Assembly (NCBI RefSeq): GCF_003990185.1
Contig: NZ_RZHF01000014.1
Location: 124,001 to 188,000, forward strand
Direction of reading: 5' to 3'
DNA length: 64,000 nt
Origin: Vreelandella nanhaiensis
GTDB taxonomy: Bacteria; Pseudomonadota; Gammaproteobacteria; Pseudomonadales; Halomonadaceae
Shown: piece after piece, positions 37,301-45,436 of the stretch
Layout of the letters: the number at the start of each line of letters is the position of its first letter
Position numbering within the stretch: the first letter of the stretch is position 1
Notes under the pieces: model-generated
What the model was told of the DNA's origin: nothing
Databases searched by the model: none
What the model saw: only the letters and a program-made list of their open reading frames with translations
Translations under genes and position numbers: made by a program

Positions 37301-37729
37301 CGGATACTTGAAGATGTGCTTCAGGACATGGATATATCCTTGGCAGCGAGTCAAGCTAAGATAGATGTAGGCGTATTACCGTCGATCCAGGGGGACATGA
37401 CACAAATGCGCCAACTGCTTCAGAATCTGATGAGTAATGCGATCAAATTCCATCAAAAGGACCAGCTGCCCCAAGTTCAAGTCTATGCAGACACTGTTGC
37501 CGATGACCAGTGGACTCTCTGCGTAGCCGATAAGGGCATTGGGTTCGACGAAAAGTACCTTGACCGTATTTTTAACCCTTTTCAGCGGCTACATGCGAGG
37601 CAGGCCTATGCCGGAACAGGAATTGGGCTTGCCATAGTAAAAAAAATTGCAGAGCGTCATGGGGCGAAGATAACCGCCACTAGCCAGTTAGGGCAAGGTA
37701 CTACGTTTCGAGTTACTTTTAAGCGATAA
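34337..37729 (+). CDS. Large membrane-bound sensor histidine kinase (PAS-GAF-PAS)
   Basis: 1130 residues. About six to seven N-terminal membrane segments (1-190) and one near 195-215 precede an extracytoplasmic stretch (about 220-430). A last membrane segment is at about 435-460. Cytoplasmic domains follow: PAS (about 490-605; DVLCTFDENGRFIQLSPSCE), GAF (about 620-765) and PAS (about 775-890; NPVFSFDVEGNILSSN). The H-box is FVASHDLQEPLRKI with His921, and the ATPase part has NLMSNAIKFH, DKGIGFD, NPFQRLH and GTGIGLAI. The FxxSHDLQEPLR type is that of phytochrome-like kinases, which often pair with stand-alone receivers such as the next gene. It starts 2 bp after the pseudo-ATPase stop. Confidence 0.88.
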   Translation: MLIRYDVYRVYLYVLTFSLLAMGGIALISDALPLGLHANVIAPGSALFLVLGGLATLNALHHWRVMCLLSVSLLLVMALFQLVASVESRLLLPSAVGQNHFQIQNALALVALFVAVAHFANLWAPSRKWLGRTLGLAIILVGVLSQLSFGGYAPDSARLSTGLESPIIIDLLVVMAGGGIGLLPSLVGRKQSLDRRSVFISLGGTFLTCLVGYLLSQQVVNSTAQRGEQFLSRVQVSTEQALSAQLASIQRMAARWGAVDQLPTQQLWRQEAFSYLQDFPNIELITVLDESLQIRWLEERAAEPSERFQRLQVVTAQRDWISHILMDTNEPHFSHAIPFNETSISVLLAAPFRLTDSKGIIVANLNIKGILSEALREEQSHFAVKVYQNEQLIYDSGGAEGDRLPIVLGEKTLSLHHDIYWHLIAYQNSRVMHFPAALPTLVILFGLCFSFFLALSQRLAHFANERSKHLKYLNEALVSSQHQRANLEAWNQRITRYSMDVLCTFDENGRFIQLSPSCESVFGYRPEEILGQHFSELILPEDRERTLAIFTKNLKLGGGEAPLFRNRYRHKNGNTVHIAWSAVWSEKEQSVFAIAQDVTRLAQSEAFIEGQRHILEMVSTSIPLAETLNAICEVGETRFPGTRYSVLLVDKSGKRLVHGASPSLPTDFIQKIHGMLIGPGMGTCGTAAFHQSLIVTEDIANDPHWEAYCTLALNHGLRACSSQPIKDSSGTVLGTFAIYQSEPQPPPKEQLEFINTYGHLASIAIERDRDRLSLEESEQRYRSLFDHNPNPVFSFDVEGNILSSNQSGYDLSGFTHNENVGKHFSEFVVKEDLGRVQTYYQAVLAGEPQRYEVKIQTKRGDVKEMDMVSLPVIVDGQVVGVFGVGKDITEHKAAEKALHTTLRDLERSNRDLQDFAFVASHDLQEPLRKIQAFSERLRLKAAGLDEEGRDYLGRMNSAASRMQGLIKDLLAYSRIGTQSNPYSTLDLNRILEDVLQDMDISLAASQAKIDVGVLPSIQGDMTQMRQLLQNLMSNAIKFHQKDQLPQVQVYADTVADDQWTLCVADKGIGFDEKYLDRIFNPFQRLHARQAYAGTGIGLAIVKKIAERHGAKITATSQLGQGTTFRVTFKR

Positions 37730-37743
37730 ATGGGGCAGCCAAT

Positions 37744-38205
37744 ATGCAGACTAAACAGCCCATCCATATCCTTGTGGCGGATGATGACCTGGACGATTGC
37801 CTGCTGATGAAGGAGGCTTTCAGCGAGAGTCGCATAGGTAACTCTTTGCACTTTGTCCATGATGGTGAAGAGTTGCTCGCTTACCTGAAGCATCAGCCGC
37901 CTTATTCGGACGCTCAGTGCTACCCCACGCCGGGTCTGATTCTGCTTGACCTCAATATGCCTTTAATGGATGGCCGAGAAGCCTTGGAAAAGATAAAAGC
38001 GGATGAGGCGCTGCGCTATATTCCTGTGGTTATAATGACGACTTCCTCCGCTGAAGAAGACATCATTCGTAGCTACGATACCGGTGTGAGCTCTTTTATT
38101 ACCAAACCGGTGAGTTTTAATGGCTTGGTTGATATCGTTCAAACATTGGAGCGTTACTGGCTGCAGATAGTCGAGCTACCACTAGGGGCAGCCAGACATG
38201 ATTAG
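37744..38205 (+). CDS. Single-domain response regulator
   Basis: 153 residues, receiver only. DDD at 13-15, Asp69 in LLDLNMPLMDG, Thr-Thr at 99-100 and Lys121 complete the active site. There is no output domain. This Rcp1-like type commonly shuttles phosphate from SHDLQEPLR kinases. It lies 14 bp after the kinase gene and overlaps the next gene by 8 bp, so all three should be co-translated. GAGG-like sites are weak. Confidence 0.9.
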   Translation: MQTKQPIHILVADDDLDDCLLMKEAFSESRIGNSLHFVHDGEELLAYLKHQPPYSDAQCYPTPGLILLDLNMPLMDGREALEKIKADEALRYIPVVIMTTSSAEEDIIRSYDTGVSSFITKPVSFNGLVDIVQTLERYWLQIVELPLGAARHD

Positions 38206-41200
38206 AGATGGCCTTTTACATATACTTCTTGTTGAAGATGATGAAGACGATTTTCTGATCACCCGTGACCTGCTTCGACAGTCCGAAAATCTTTCCTTCG
38301 AGATTGATTGGGCCGCTAGTTATGAAGAAGGCTTCGATGCGCTTCATGGTAAGAGTCATGATCTCGTTCTTATCGACTACCAGTTAGGCGCCGTGCCTGG
38401 GACTGAATTCATTCGCCAAGCGAATGAGTTGGGTATTCAGCTTCCAATGATTCTACTCACTGGGCACCACGATGCAGACCTCGAGGCCAAAGCAATCGAG
38501 CTTGGGGCAACTGACTACTTGGTAAAGGGGGAAATTACCAGCGCATTATTGGCTCGCAGCATTCGCTACGCCCTGGAGCGTGCCCGCTCAGTCGACATAC
38601 TGGCTGAGAGTGAAAGGCGTTACCGCTTATTGTTCGAAGCCAACCCTGAGCCGATGTATATCCATCATCGGGAAACGTTAGCTATCTTGGCGGCCAATGA
38701 GGCGGCATGTGACCTGTTCGGTTACTCCCAGCAGGTGTTTCGTGAAAAGACTATTCCCGATTTACTTGCTGGTAAAGAGCATCAGCGCTTCGATAAGCAC
38801 TATGAAGAAATTGATGCGCCTGATATACCTCATAGAGTCGGTTTATGGGTGTTGCAGACTAGCTATCACAGGCTTATTCATGCAGACGTCAACGCCCATA
38901 ATATTGACTTCAATGATAATCTGGCACGTCTAGTGATGATTAGAGACGTCACCGAAACTATTGAAGTCAAAGCCGAGATAGCGCGGAAGGAGCAAGCCTT
39001 TCGCCAACTACTGGAAGATAACAGGGATGCCGTACTGCTATTGGATGCAGCGGGCCAGGTGCGCTATGCCAACTCTTCCGCAGGTTTGCTGTTTCGTTGT
39101 GGCTACGATGCGCTAGTCAATAGGCAATTTAAAGTACCTCACAACGACAGCCTCTTCGAATGGTCTGCTCTCGCGGGTGACGGTAGCAATGTTATTGTTG
39201 AAGTACAGTGCTCAGCTACTGAGTGGGACGGCGAGACCATGCAGTTGTTGTCACTGCGGGATATTAGTCAGCGTAAGGAAGCAGATAAACAACTGCATCT
39301 TCTTCAACGCAGTATCGAGGCGAGCTATAACGGGATTGCCATTGCGGATGCTCAGGCGCCTGACATGCCGATCATTTATGTCAATTCGTCCTTCGAACGC
39401 ATCACAGGCTATTCATCCCAAGAAGTGCTGGGTAAAAATTGTCGCTTCCTGCAGGGAGCGGATAGCGGGCAGTCTGGAGTTGAGGAAATTCGATTAGCAC
39501 TACAGGAGAAGCGTGAAGTCCATACCGTCCTGCGAAATTTTAACAAGGATGGTTCGCCCTTCTGGAATGAGCTTTATATCGCACCCGTACGGGATAGTAA
39601 TGGCTTAGTGTCCCATTATATTAGTGTTCAGAGCGATATATCCGAGCAGAAACGCTTTGAATCAGAACTGGCTTATAATGCCAGCCATGACGTGCTTACC
39701 GGTCTGCCGAATCGCTCGCTGCTTGAGGATCGCCTGGTACAGGCCTGTCAACTAGCCAAACGCTCTGAGCGTAAATTGGCAGTTATATTTATCGATCTTG
39801 ATGATTTCAAGCCGATCAATAATTCCATGGGCCATGTCGCTGGCGATCAGGTACTCATCGAAGTTGCCAAGCGCTTGATCCAGCAGATCAGGCCTGGCGA
39901 TACTGTTGCCCGCCTGGGCGGTGATGAGTTTGTACTTTTATTGCCAGATATTGCGCATGAAGAAGATGTTCTGCTGGTGGCTGAGCAGGTCATTGAAGGG
40001 ATCGCGCTTCCTTTTCATGTGAATAGGGTGGAGCTGCGCGTTACCGTGAGCGCTGGCATCGCTATAAGTGATGGCATAGAAGAGAAACCAAGTGAGTTGT
40101 TACAACGGGCTGATTTGGCGATGTATAAGGCCAAGCAGCACGGCCGCAACAGTTATCAATGGTATACCCAGGAGCTTAATGAGAAGGTTAACGAGCGGTT
40201 AACTTTGAGAAGTGACATACAAAAAGCATTAGAGAGGGAAGAGTTCGAGGTTGTTTACCAACCTCAGGTGGATAAACAGGGTAAAACCGTCATTGGGGTT
40301 GAAGCGCTGATACGATGGAACCATCCGGAGAAAGGGACTATATCACCTGCGGCGTTTCTTCCTGTTGCGGAAAATACAGGACAGATATTCTCAATTAACT
40401 TATGGGTTATGGAAACCGCCTGTCGATATATCAAACGCCTTAACGACCAAGGTTTAACTTGCCCCTCCGTTGCTGTGAACATATCCCCTATGCAATTCTT
40501 GCGCCCCAATTTCATTGAGAGTGTATGCAATGTTCTGGAGAGGACCCAGCTTGATGCCAGTTTCCTTGAGCTTGAAGTGACAGAAAACGCTCTTATGGAG
40601 GATGCAGAAAACGCCATCCTTACAATGTATAAGTTAAAGAAGCTTGGGTTAAGGATCGCTATCGACGACTTCGGAACCGGCTACTCCAGCTTGAGTTACC
40701 TGAAGCGGTTACCTGTTGATAAAATAAAAATTGACCGTTCCTTTATCAAGGAAATTATTAGTGACCAACACGACGCCGCTATTACGCAAGGAATAATTTC
40801 CATGGCTCATCACCTCGGTCTACCGGTCATTGCAGAAGGCGTTGAAACAGAGCCACAGTTTGCTTTTCTTAGGAAAAACCATTGCGACGCTTTCCAAGGC
40901 TATTATTTCGGCAGGCCCATGTCCTCTGAAGGACTCAAAGCCTATCTTCATCAGAAACAAGCTTCGCCTGATGAAAAGAAAGTTCGCGGTACGGAAGAAG
41001 ATGCCCAGACGCTGCTTCTACTAGACGATGAAGATAATATTCTGCGTGCCCTTACGCGGTTACTCCGGCGTGAAGGCTACCGGATACTAACCGCTAGCCG
41101 TGCTCAAGATGCTTTCGAGTTATTAGCCAAGCATAACGTGCAGGTAATCATTTCTGACCAGCGTATGCCAGAGATGAATGGAACTGTATTCTTTAACCGG

Positions 41201-41392
41201 GTGAAGGATCTTTATCCTGATACTGTACGAATAGTTCTTTCCGGATATACAGATTTAAAAACAGTAACAGAAGCTGTTAACCAAGGAGAAATTTATAAGT
41301 TCTTGACTAAACCTTGGGATGATGAAGAGTTACGAAAGGAAATCAATTCCGCCTTTCGACATTACAATTTAGATAAGCTAACAAAACAGTAA
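38198..41392 (+). CDS. REC-PAS-PAS-LOV-GGDEF-EAL-REC c-di-GMP turnover protein
   Basis: 1064 residues. Receiver 1 (1-122) has Asp60 and Lys110. PAS domains are at about 140-255 and 265-360. A third PAS at about 370-488 carries the LOV signature GKNCRFLQG with Cys415 and NFNKDGSPFWNEL, the flavin-contact motif, so blue-light sensing is predicted. The diguanylate cyclase domain (490-660) has intact GGDEF (574-578) and an RPGD inhibitory site (565-568) five residues ahead. The EAL domain (665-915) keeps EAL (702-704), DDFGTGYSSL and ETEPQ. Receiver 2 (935-1060) has Asp987 and Lys1038. Both enzymatic domains look competent to make or break c-di-GMP, so direction of control is open. Confidence 0.9.
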   Translation: MIRDGLLHILLVEDDEDDFLITRDLLRQSENLSFEIDWAASYEEGFDALHGKSHDLVLIDYQLGAVPGTEFIRQANELGIQLPMILLTGHHDADLEAKAIELGATDYLVKGEITSALLARSIRYALERARSVDILAESERRYRLLFEANPEPMYIHHRETLAILAANEAACDLFGYSQQVFREKTIPDLLAGKEHQRFDKHYEEIDAPDIPHRVGLWVLQTSYHRLIHADVNAHNIDFNDNLARLVMIRDVTETIEVKAEIARKEQAFRQLLEDNRDAVLLLDAAGQVRYANSSAGLLFRCGYDALVNRQFKVPHNDSLFEWSALAGDGSNVIVEVQCSATEWDGETMQLLSLRDISQRKEADKQLHLLQRSIEASYNGIAIADAQAPDMPIIYVNSSFERITGYSSQEVLGKNCRFLQGADSGQSGVEEIRLALQEKREVHTVLRNFNKDGSPFWNELYIAPVRDSNGLVSHYISVQSDISEQKRFESELAYNASHDVLTGLPNRSLLEDRLVQACQLAKRSERKLAVIFIDLDDFKPINNSMGHVAGDQVLIEVAKRLIQQIRPGDTVARLGGDEFVLLLPDIAHEEDVLLVAEQVIEGIALPFHVNRVELRVTVSAGIAISDGIEEKPSELLQRADLAMYKAKQHGRNSYQWYTQELNEKVNERLTLRSDIQKALEREEFEVVYQPQVDKQGKTVIGVEALIRWNHPEKGTISPAAFLPVAENTGQIFSINLWVMETACRYIKRLNDQGLTCPSVAVNISPMQFLRPNFIESVCNVLERTQLDASFLELEVTENALMEDAENAILTMYKLKKLGLRIAIDDFGTGYSSLSYLKRLPVDKIKIDRSFIKEIISDQHDAAITQGIISMAHHLGLPVIAEGVETEPQFAFLRKNHCDAFQGYYFGRPMSSEGLKAYLHQKQASPDEKKVRGTEEDAQTLLLLDDEDNILRALTRLLRREGYRILTASRAQDAFELLAKHNVQVIISDQRMPEMNGTVFFNRVKDLYPDTVRIVLSGYTDLKTVTEAVNQGEIYKFLTKPWDDEELRKEINSAFRHYNLDKLTKQ

Positions 41393-41397
41393 CTGAA

Positions 41398-41598
41398 CTA
41401 GAAATTTTAAAGGAGGGGATATTTGATGGTCTGTGTGTCCTACCCAGGCATTGGATGAATGCTGAGACGGTACAACGAGCCTTTGAACTGTTTTTACAAC
41501 TAAATCGATGGTTAAGGGGAAGGGCAAGTGGTTTTGGTTTGAGTATAGTATTTGGCTTCACTAAGTTGATCACGAAGGGCTTAACTTTAAGAGGCTGA
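41398..41598 (+). pseudogene. Remnant of a histidine kinase ATPase domain
   Basis: A frame without a start codon reads HWMNAETVQRAFELF (41449 onwards) and then GRASGFGLSIVFGFTK before stopping at 41598. This matches the stretch GM..ET..RAFEPFFTTK..G.GTGLGLSIV.GF.KQ of hybrid histidine kinases, covering the F and G2 boxes. The G2 box is altered (SGFGLS), the FTTK part is scrambled, and the N box, H-box and receiver are missing. It is a decayed kinase tail directly downstream of the signalling cluster. Confidence 0.55.
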
Positions 41599-41842
41599 AG
41601 AGTGTCTAACTAATTCGCGTGATTCAACACGGTGCATAAAAACCATAAAAGCACTGACCGCGTTTCATGTTCAGGCTGACATGCTGAAAAAGCTATGCCC
41701 GGTACTTAGGACATACACTAGTATTGAATTATGAGTTTAAGGTCACACCTATTCCAATGTCTCAAGATCTGGTCCGTTCGTAACAATATCCGCTGAACCC
41801 ATAATTACCCCCGCTTATAGAGGAAATTTTTTCAGTTTTGTT
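41599..41842. other. Unassigned region between two pseudogenes
   Basis: About 240 bp without a gene, RNA or repeat that I can support. Probably part of the same decaying stretch. Confidence 0.3.
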
Positions 41843-42297
41843 TTATTGGGTGATAATTTCGCGGCGCAGAGGGGCTAACTCGGCCGATAGCTTTATTTCG
41901 CGAGCGGAACGGGATCCCCTGGCGGTTCATCGCTATTTGCAAATCTTCGACGAGCGCATTGAAATCGGCGCGATCAATTCCCAAATGAGGATGTGAGTCG
42001 TGCATATTTCGGCCCATATAAGTACAGTTGCCCCCGAGAGTGACACAGAATTATTCAACCAGTTGGCGTTTGACGCGATCCAGTTTAGTGTCAATGAAAA
42101 AAGGCCGCAGTGGCGGATTTTTCAACATGATTTCCATTAAATCGTCCATCAAGCTAGCCAAGCCTGGCTCACCGCCAAATTCTTCCAGCACGGGAAGCAA
42201 GTCTGGGTTAGCTGGGGCGGGATCCATTTGCGCCTGGACACCGTTGCTTAAAAAAGGTCAGGCTTAATACTAGTAGGCCGTATATCATTCGTGTCAT
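41843..42297 (-). pseudogene. Broken group I truncated haemoglobin gene with signal peptide
   Basis: The start MTRMIYGLLVLSLTFF is a signal peptide interrupted by a frameshift in a T6 run (about 42251-42256). The next frame reads LEEFGGEPGLASLMDDLM, PPLRPFFIDTKLDRVKRQLVE, a TAA at 42053-42051, then FCVTLGGNCTYMGRNMHDSH and FNALVEDLQIAMNRQGIPF. A second frameshift near 41890 leads to LAPLRREIITQ and a stop. LxxxFGGEPG, DLDRVKxQLVEQF and CTYxGRxM are hallmarks of group I truncated globins, which bind O2 or NO. The TAA replaces what is usually CAA (Gln). Three lesions make it non-functional. Confidence 0.85.
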
Positions 42298-42826
42298 GGC
42301 TTGAGCCTGAAAGCTAGCTCACTTAGTGATATCAATCATCATTTAATGAATTTTTGAACTTGAGAATGTTGAAATCTCTTTATTCATCCGCCGTTCATGT
42401 GGGTTCGAGGCACCTGCTAGCTATACTATGTATTATTCATCTCGTTGAGCATACTCAACGAGCAACTAAATTTGTTGTAAAGCTACGTCATTTAGAAACG
42501 CTGACACACGCTCGTTTGAATTTATGCCATGGTTAAGTTGAGAAATTATGCCAAGCTGCTTGAGATTCAGGTTATAAGTTCCTGTTTTTTCGTTGCGCTT
42601 ATGTCAAGTTTTGTTGAGAATGACATCTGTCTGTTCTATCTGAAATCGACATAAATTGCGCTTTGATATGACATAGTCTGCTTTTGTAGTCATTCTACGA
42701 AAGGGATGATGCTATGCGCCACCCTACGCTGCATCATCTCCGTATCAAAAACCTCCGCAGAATTGTCAGTCTTAGAAATATATACCGAGCGAACTTTATC
42801 AGTATCAATCACGCGTATATATTCTG
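42298..42826. other. Gene-poor stretch containing a perfect hairpin
   Basis: No gene that I can support. CTCGTTGAG (42441-42449), loop CATA, CTCAACGAG (42454-42462) is a perfect 9-bp hairpin without a T-tract, so it is probably not a terminator. A minus-strand frame running from the SDR gene end to 42690 has no recognisable similarity. Confidence 0.4.
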
Positions 42827-43615
42827 CTAGAACGTTCCTGGGTAGGCGCCGCCGTCGAGTAAAATGTTTTGCCCGGTGAGGTAGCCTGCGTGTTCGCTGC
42901 ACATAAATGCACAGAAGGCGCCGAACTCTTCAGCTGTTCCGAATCGCCGGGCAGGCACTCCTTGAGTACGCTGCTCGCGTACTTGTTCGATGTCTTGTTG
43001 GGTTTTCTCTGCAATGTTTTTTAAGTTGCCGCGCAGCCGGTCTGTGTCGAAGGAGCCGGGTAATAGGTTGTTGATCGTGACGTTACATGAAGCGAGTTCT
43101 GGTTGGCGGGCGAGCCCAGCGACGAAACCAGTCAGTCCGCTACGCGCGCCATTAGAGAGCCCAAGGATATCGATAGGAGCTTTCACCGCCCCTGAGGTGA
43201 TGTTGACCACGCGACCGAAGCCGTTGGCGGCCATACGGTCCACCGTTGCTTTAATTAACTCAATAGGCGTGATCATATTGGCGTCCACAGCCTGAAACCA
43301 GTCTTCGCGATCCCAGTCGCGAAAATCCCCTGGTGGCGGTCCGCCGTTGTTATTGATCAGGATATCGATCTGCGGGCAGGCAGCGAGCAAAGCCTCGCGG
43401 ACCTCTTCACGTCCAATATCGCCGGGTACCGGGTGAACTTCAATCGCAGGGTTGAGCACTCGTAATGCCATGGCTGTTTTCTCAAGAACCTCAGCGTTAC
43501 GCGAATTGATAGCTAGATTGACGCCTTCTTTGGCCAGCGCTTCAGCGCAACCCCGGCCTAAGCCCTTACTCGCTGCGCATACCACTGCCCAGCGCCCGGT
43601 GATCCCAAGATCCAT
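42827..43615 (-). CDS. Atypical short-chain dehydrogenase/reductase
   Basis: 262 residues. The N-terminal cofactor motif AASKGLGRGCAEALAKEG and INNNGGPPPGD, with VVNITSGAVKAPIDI holding the usual Ser, place it in the SDR superfamily. The segment where YxxxK is expected reads GLSNGARSGLTG, so the catalytic Tyr and Lys are missing. A subgroup of SDRs annotated as 3-oxoacyl-ACP-reductase-like shares this LSNxARxGL pattern, and its reaction is not known to me. ATG 43615 follows AAGGAG with an 8-nt spacer. An upstream 35-codon extension is not supported. Substrate unknown. Confidence 0.85.
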   Translation of the reverse strand: MDLGITGRWAVVCAASKGLGRGCAEALAKEGVNLAINSRNAEVLEKTAMALRVLNPAIEVHPVPGDIGREEVREALLAACPQIDILINNNGGPPPGDFRDWDREDWFQAVDANMITPIELIKATVDRMAANGFGRVVNITSGAVKAPIDILGLSNGARSGLTGFVAGLARQPELASCNVTINNLLPGSFDTDRLRGNLKNIAEKTQQDIEQVREQRTQGVPARRFGTAEEFGAFCAFMCSEHAGYLTGQNILLDGGAYPGTF

Positions 43616-43839
43616 AATGTGTGCTCCTTCTTGTTCGATGTTCGGCTTTAGTGTGATGAATAGCCACCATCTACCGGTAATGATATGCCAGTTACAAATT
43701 TGGCGCTCTGGTTGTTTCACTAATGTTGATCGTATAGTACATCTCTCGCTTTGATTATTTGGGGTTAAGTAAAAGCCTCAGTATAGGGCCTGGGTGCTAA
43801 AGTAATCAGCTTAATGTTTCTTGTGAAAATGATCCGATT

Positions 43840-44316
43840 ATGGAAAAAGTAGCGCTGTTTGTTGATGTGCAAAACGTGTATTACACGGTGCGGCAAGCGT
43901 ATGGCAAGAATTTTGATTACAACAGGTTCTGGTCGCGGGCAACTGCCAATAGGCAGGTGGTGAAAGCGTTTGCCTATGCAATAGACCGAGGTGATCAAAA
44001 GCAGAAGGAGTTTCAACATATACTCCGGGCAATCGGTTTTGAGGTAAAGCTAAAGCCCTTTATCCAGCGATCAGATGGGTCAGCAAAGGGTGATTGGGAT
44101 GTGGGCATCACGCTAGATGCCATCGAGTATGCGCAAAAGGCGGATGTAATTGTATTAGTATCCGGCGACGGCGATTTTGACCTTCTGGTCAGCAAGGTTC
44201 GTGCAGTCCATGGTTGCCAGGTAGAAGTGTATGGCGTGCCGGCGCTAACAGCAGCCTCGCTAATAAACGAAGCCAGCGAGTTTATACCTATCAATGAGGC
44301 GCTTTTGTTAGGTTAA
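43840..44316 (+). CDS. NYN-domain (LabA/DUF88-like) predicted nuclease
   Basis: 158 residues forming one PIN-like NYN domain. FVDVQNVYYTV (8-18) gives the first acidic residue, KGDWDVGITLDAIEYAQKAD supplies the second, and VLVSGDGDFDLLVSKV the third cluster. These Asp residues would hold Mg2+ or Mn2+ for RNA cleavage. LabA/DUF88 proteins are thought to act on RNA, but substrates are mostly unknown. No start-deciding Shine-Dalgarno is clear. Stand-alone gene between the SDR and a convergent Crp/Fnr gene. Confidence 0.88.
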   Translation: MEKVALFVDVQNVYYTVRQAYGKNFDYNRFWSRATANRQVVKAFAYAIDRGDQKQKEFQHILRAIGFEVKLKPFIQRSDGSAKGDWDVGITLDAIEYAQKADVIVLVSGDGDFDLLVSKVRAVHGCQVEVYGVPALTAASLINEASEFIPINEALLLG

Positions 44317-44447
44317 GCGGCTGCGCTCGCCAACTTTTCAGACAGAACCTAAAGCTCTGCTGATACAGGGTTTCAGAAAAGGCGTTGGTAGCGACCAATG
44401 CTTTTTTTCATTAAATGGCCGTAGCGAACGGGGTTAGCTCCACAATA

Positions 44448-45194
44448 TCAAGTAATCGCTTCTTCCTTAAGATGCAGATAGAGTGGATCAAATTCGCCTG
44501 CCAGCTGGATTTCATGCCAGTCGGGTATAGTGATTTGTTGCCTACTGGTACTTATCAGGCCATCGCTACGAAGCGCTTGTAAAACTCTGTTGGCGTGAAC
44601 TGGGGTGATACCGGTTGCATCTGCCAGCTCTGCCTGAGTGACAGGCATAGTAAATGTTGTATCATCCACTAGCCCTACTGCTTTCAGACGCAGCATAAAT
44701 TCACAGATAAGATGAGCGACCCGTGAGTAAGCGCTACGCTGACCATTATTTAAAAGCCACTCTCGAAAGATAGAGGCATGCACAAGCGTTTCACGCCATA
44801 AAGCAGGGGTAAGGCGAGGGTGTTGCTCACACAACTGGTGTAAATCCGTGTGCTTTATGAAGCCGAGCTTACAGCGTGTAATCGAGCTAATATTAATATC
44901 CAGTACCTGCAAGTGCAGGCTCTGCAGGTCAGGAATATCGCCGGGAACATGGAAGGCTATTATCTGACGCTTACCCTCGACGGAAAGCTTGTGTACACAC
45001 GTAAATCCTTCAACGATTAAGCAGCAGTGGCTCGGCTGGTCGCCCACCGTTACGATATTGCGATTGGTCTCAAGAAATTTTATCTGGATGGGCAAGCTTA
45101 TAAGTGCCTGCTCCTCTTCACTTGTCAGTGCAAAGATACTTTCCAGCTTACGAATCATCATTTCTTGGGGGGTGTGGGATTCGGAGGGTGTCAT
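44448..45194 (-). CDS. Crp/Fnr-family transcriptional regulator (paralogue of the one at 5953)
   Basis: 248 residues from the chosen start. The effector barrel is at about 20-130, and the winged helix includes MPVTQAELADATGITPVHANRVLQALRSDGLIS. It ends in FDPLYLHLKEEAIT. Cysteines in SHCCLI are not the FNR cluster arrangement, and no N-terminal CxxC is present. It shares REW, AHLICEF, ITPVH and YLHL with the first protein, so both come from one Halomonas-type subfamily. The start is uncertain: the frame extends to a TTG at 45347, and ATG 45197, 45194 and 45158 are possible; none has a strong ribosome site. Confidence 0.82.
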   Translation of the reverse strand: MTPSESHTPQEMMIRKLESIFALTSEEEQALISLPIQIKFLETNRNIVTVGDQPSHCCLIVEGFTCVHKLSVEGKRQIIAFHVPGDIPDLQSLHLQVLDINISSITRCKLGFIKHTDLHQLCEQHPRLTPALWRETLVHASIFREWLLNNGQRSAYSRVAHLICEFMLRLKAVGLVDDTTFTMPVTQAELADATGITPVHANRVLQALRSDGLISTSRQQITIPDWHEIQLAGEFDPLYLHLKEEAIT

Positions 45195-45436
45195 CATGTC
45201 TGGGCCCATGGCTGGTGACAGTGAAGCCGTGTGCAGCACTTTCTGCTCGTCTGCTAGTGGCCTTGGGAGGTGGCCTATACCTATATCTGCTTCACAGGTA
45301 TGAACATAGCCAAGCGTTACCCTAAAGTGTAGCTTATCGCAGTGCAATAGAGGACGTGCCGACTTTCAAGAAAGGCTTATGAGTACAATGCTCGACCTGG
45401 AATACTGGATAACCTGTAGGTTTGGAAGGTCGAACA

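Noticed and set aside
42354..42536. 60-codon + strand frame near the hairpin at 42441
   Set aside because: No start signal and no similarity that I recognise; the hairpin lies inside it.
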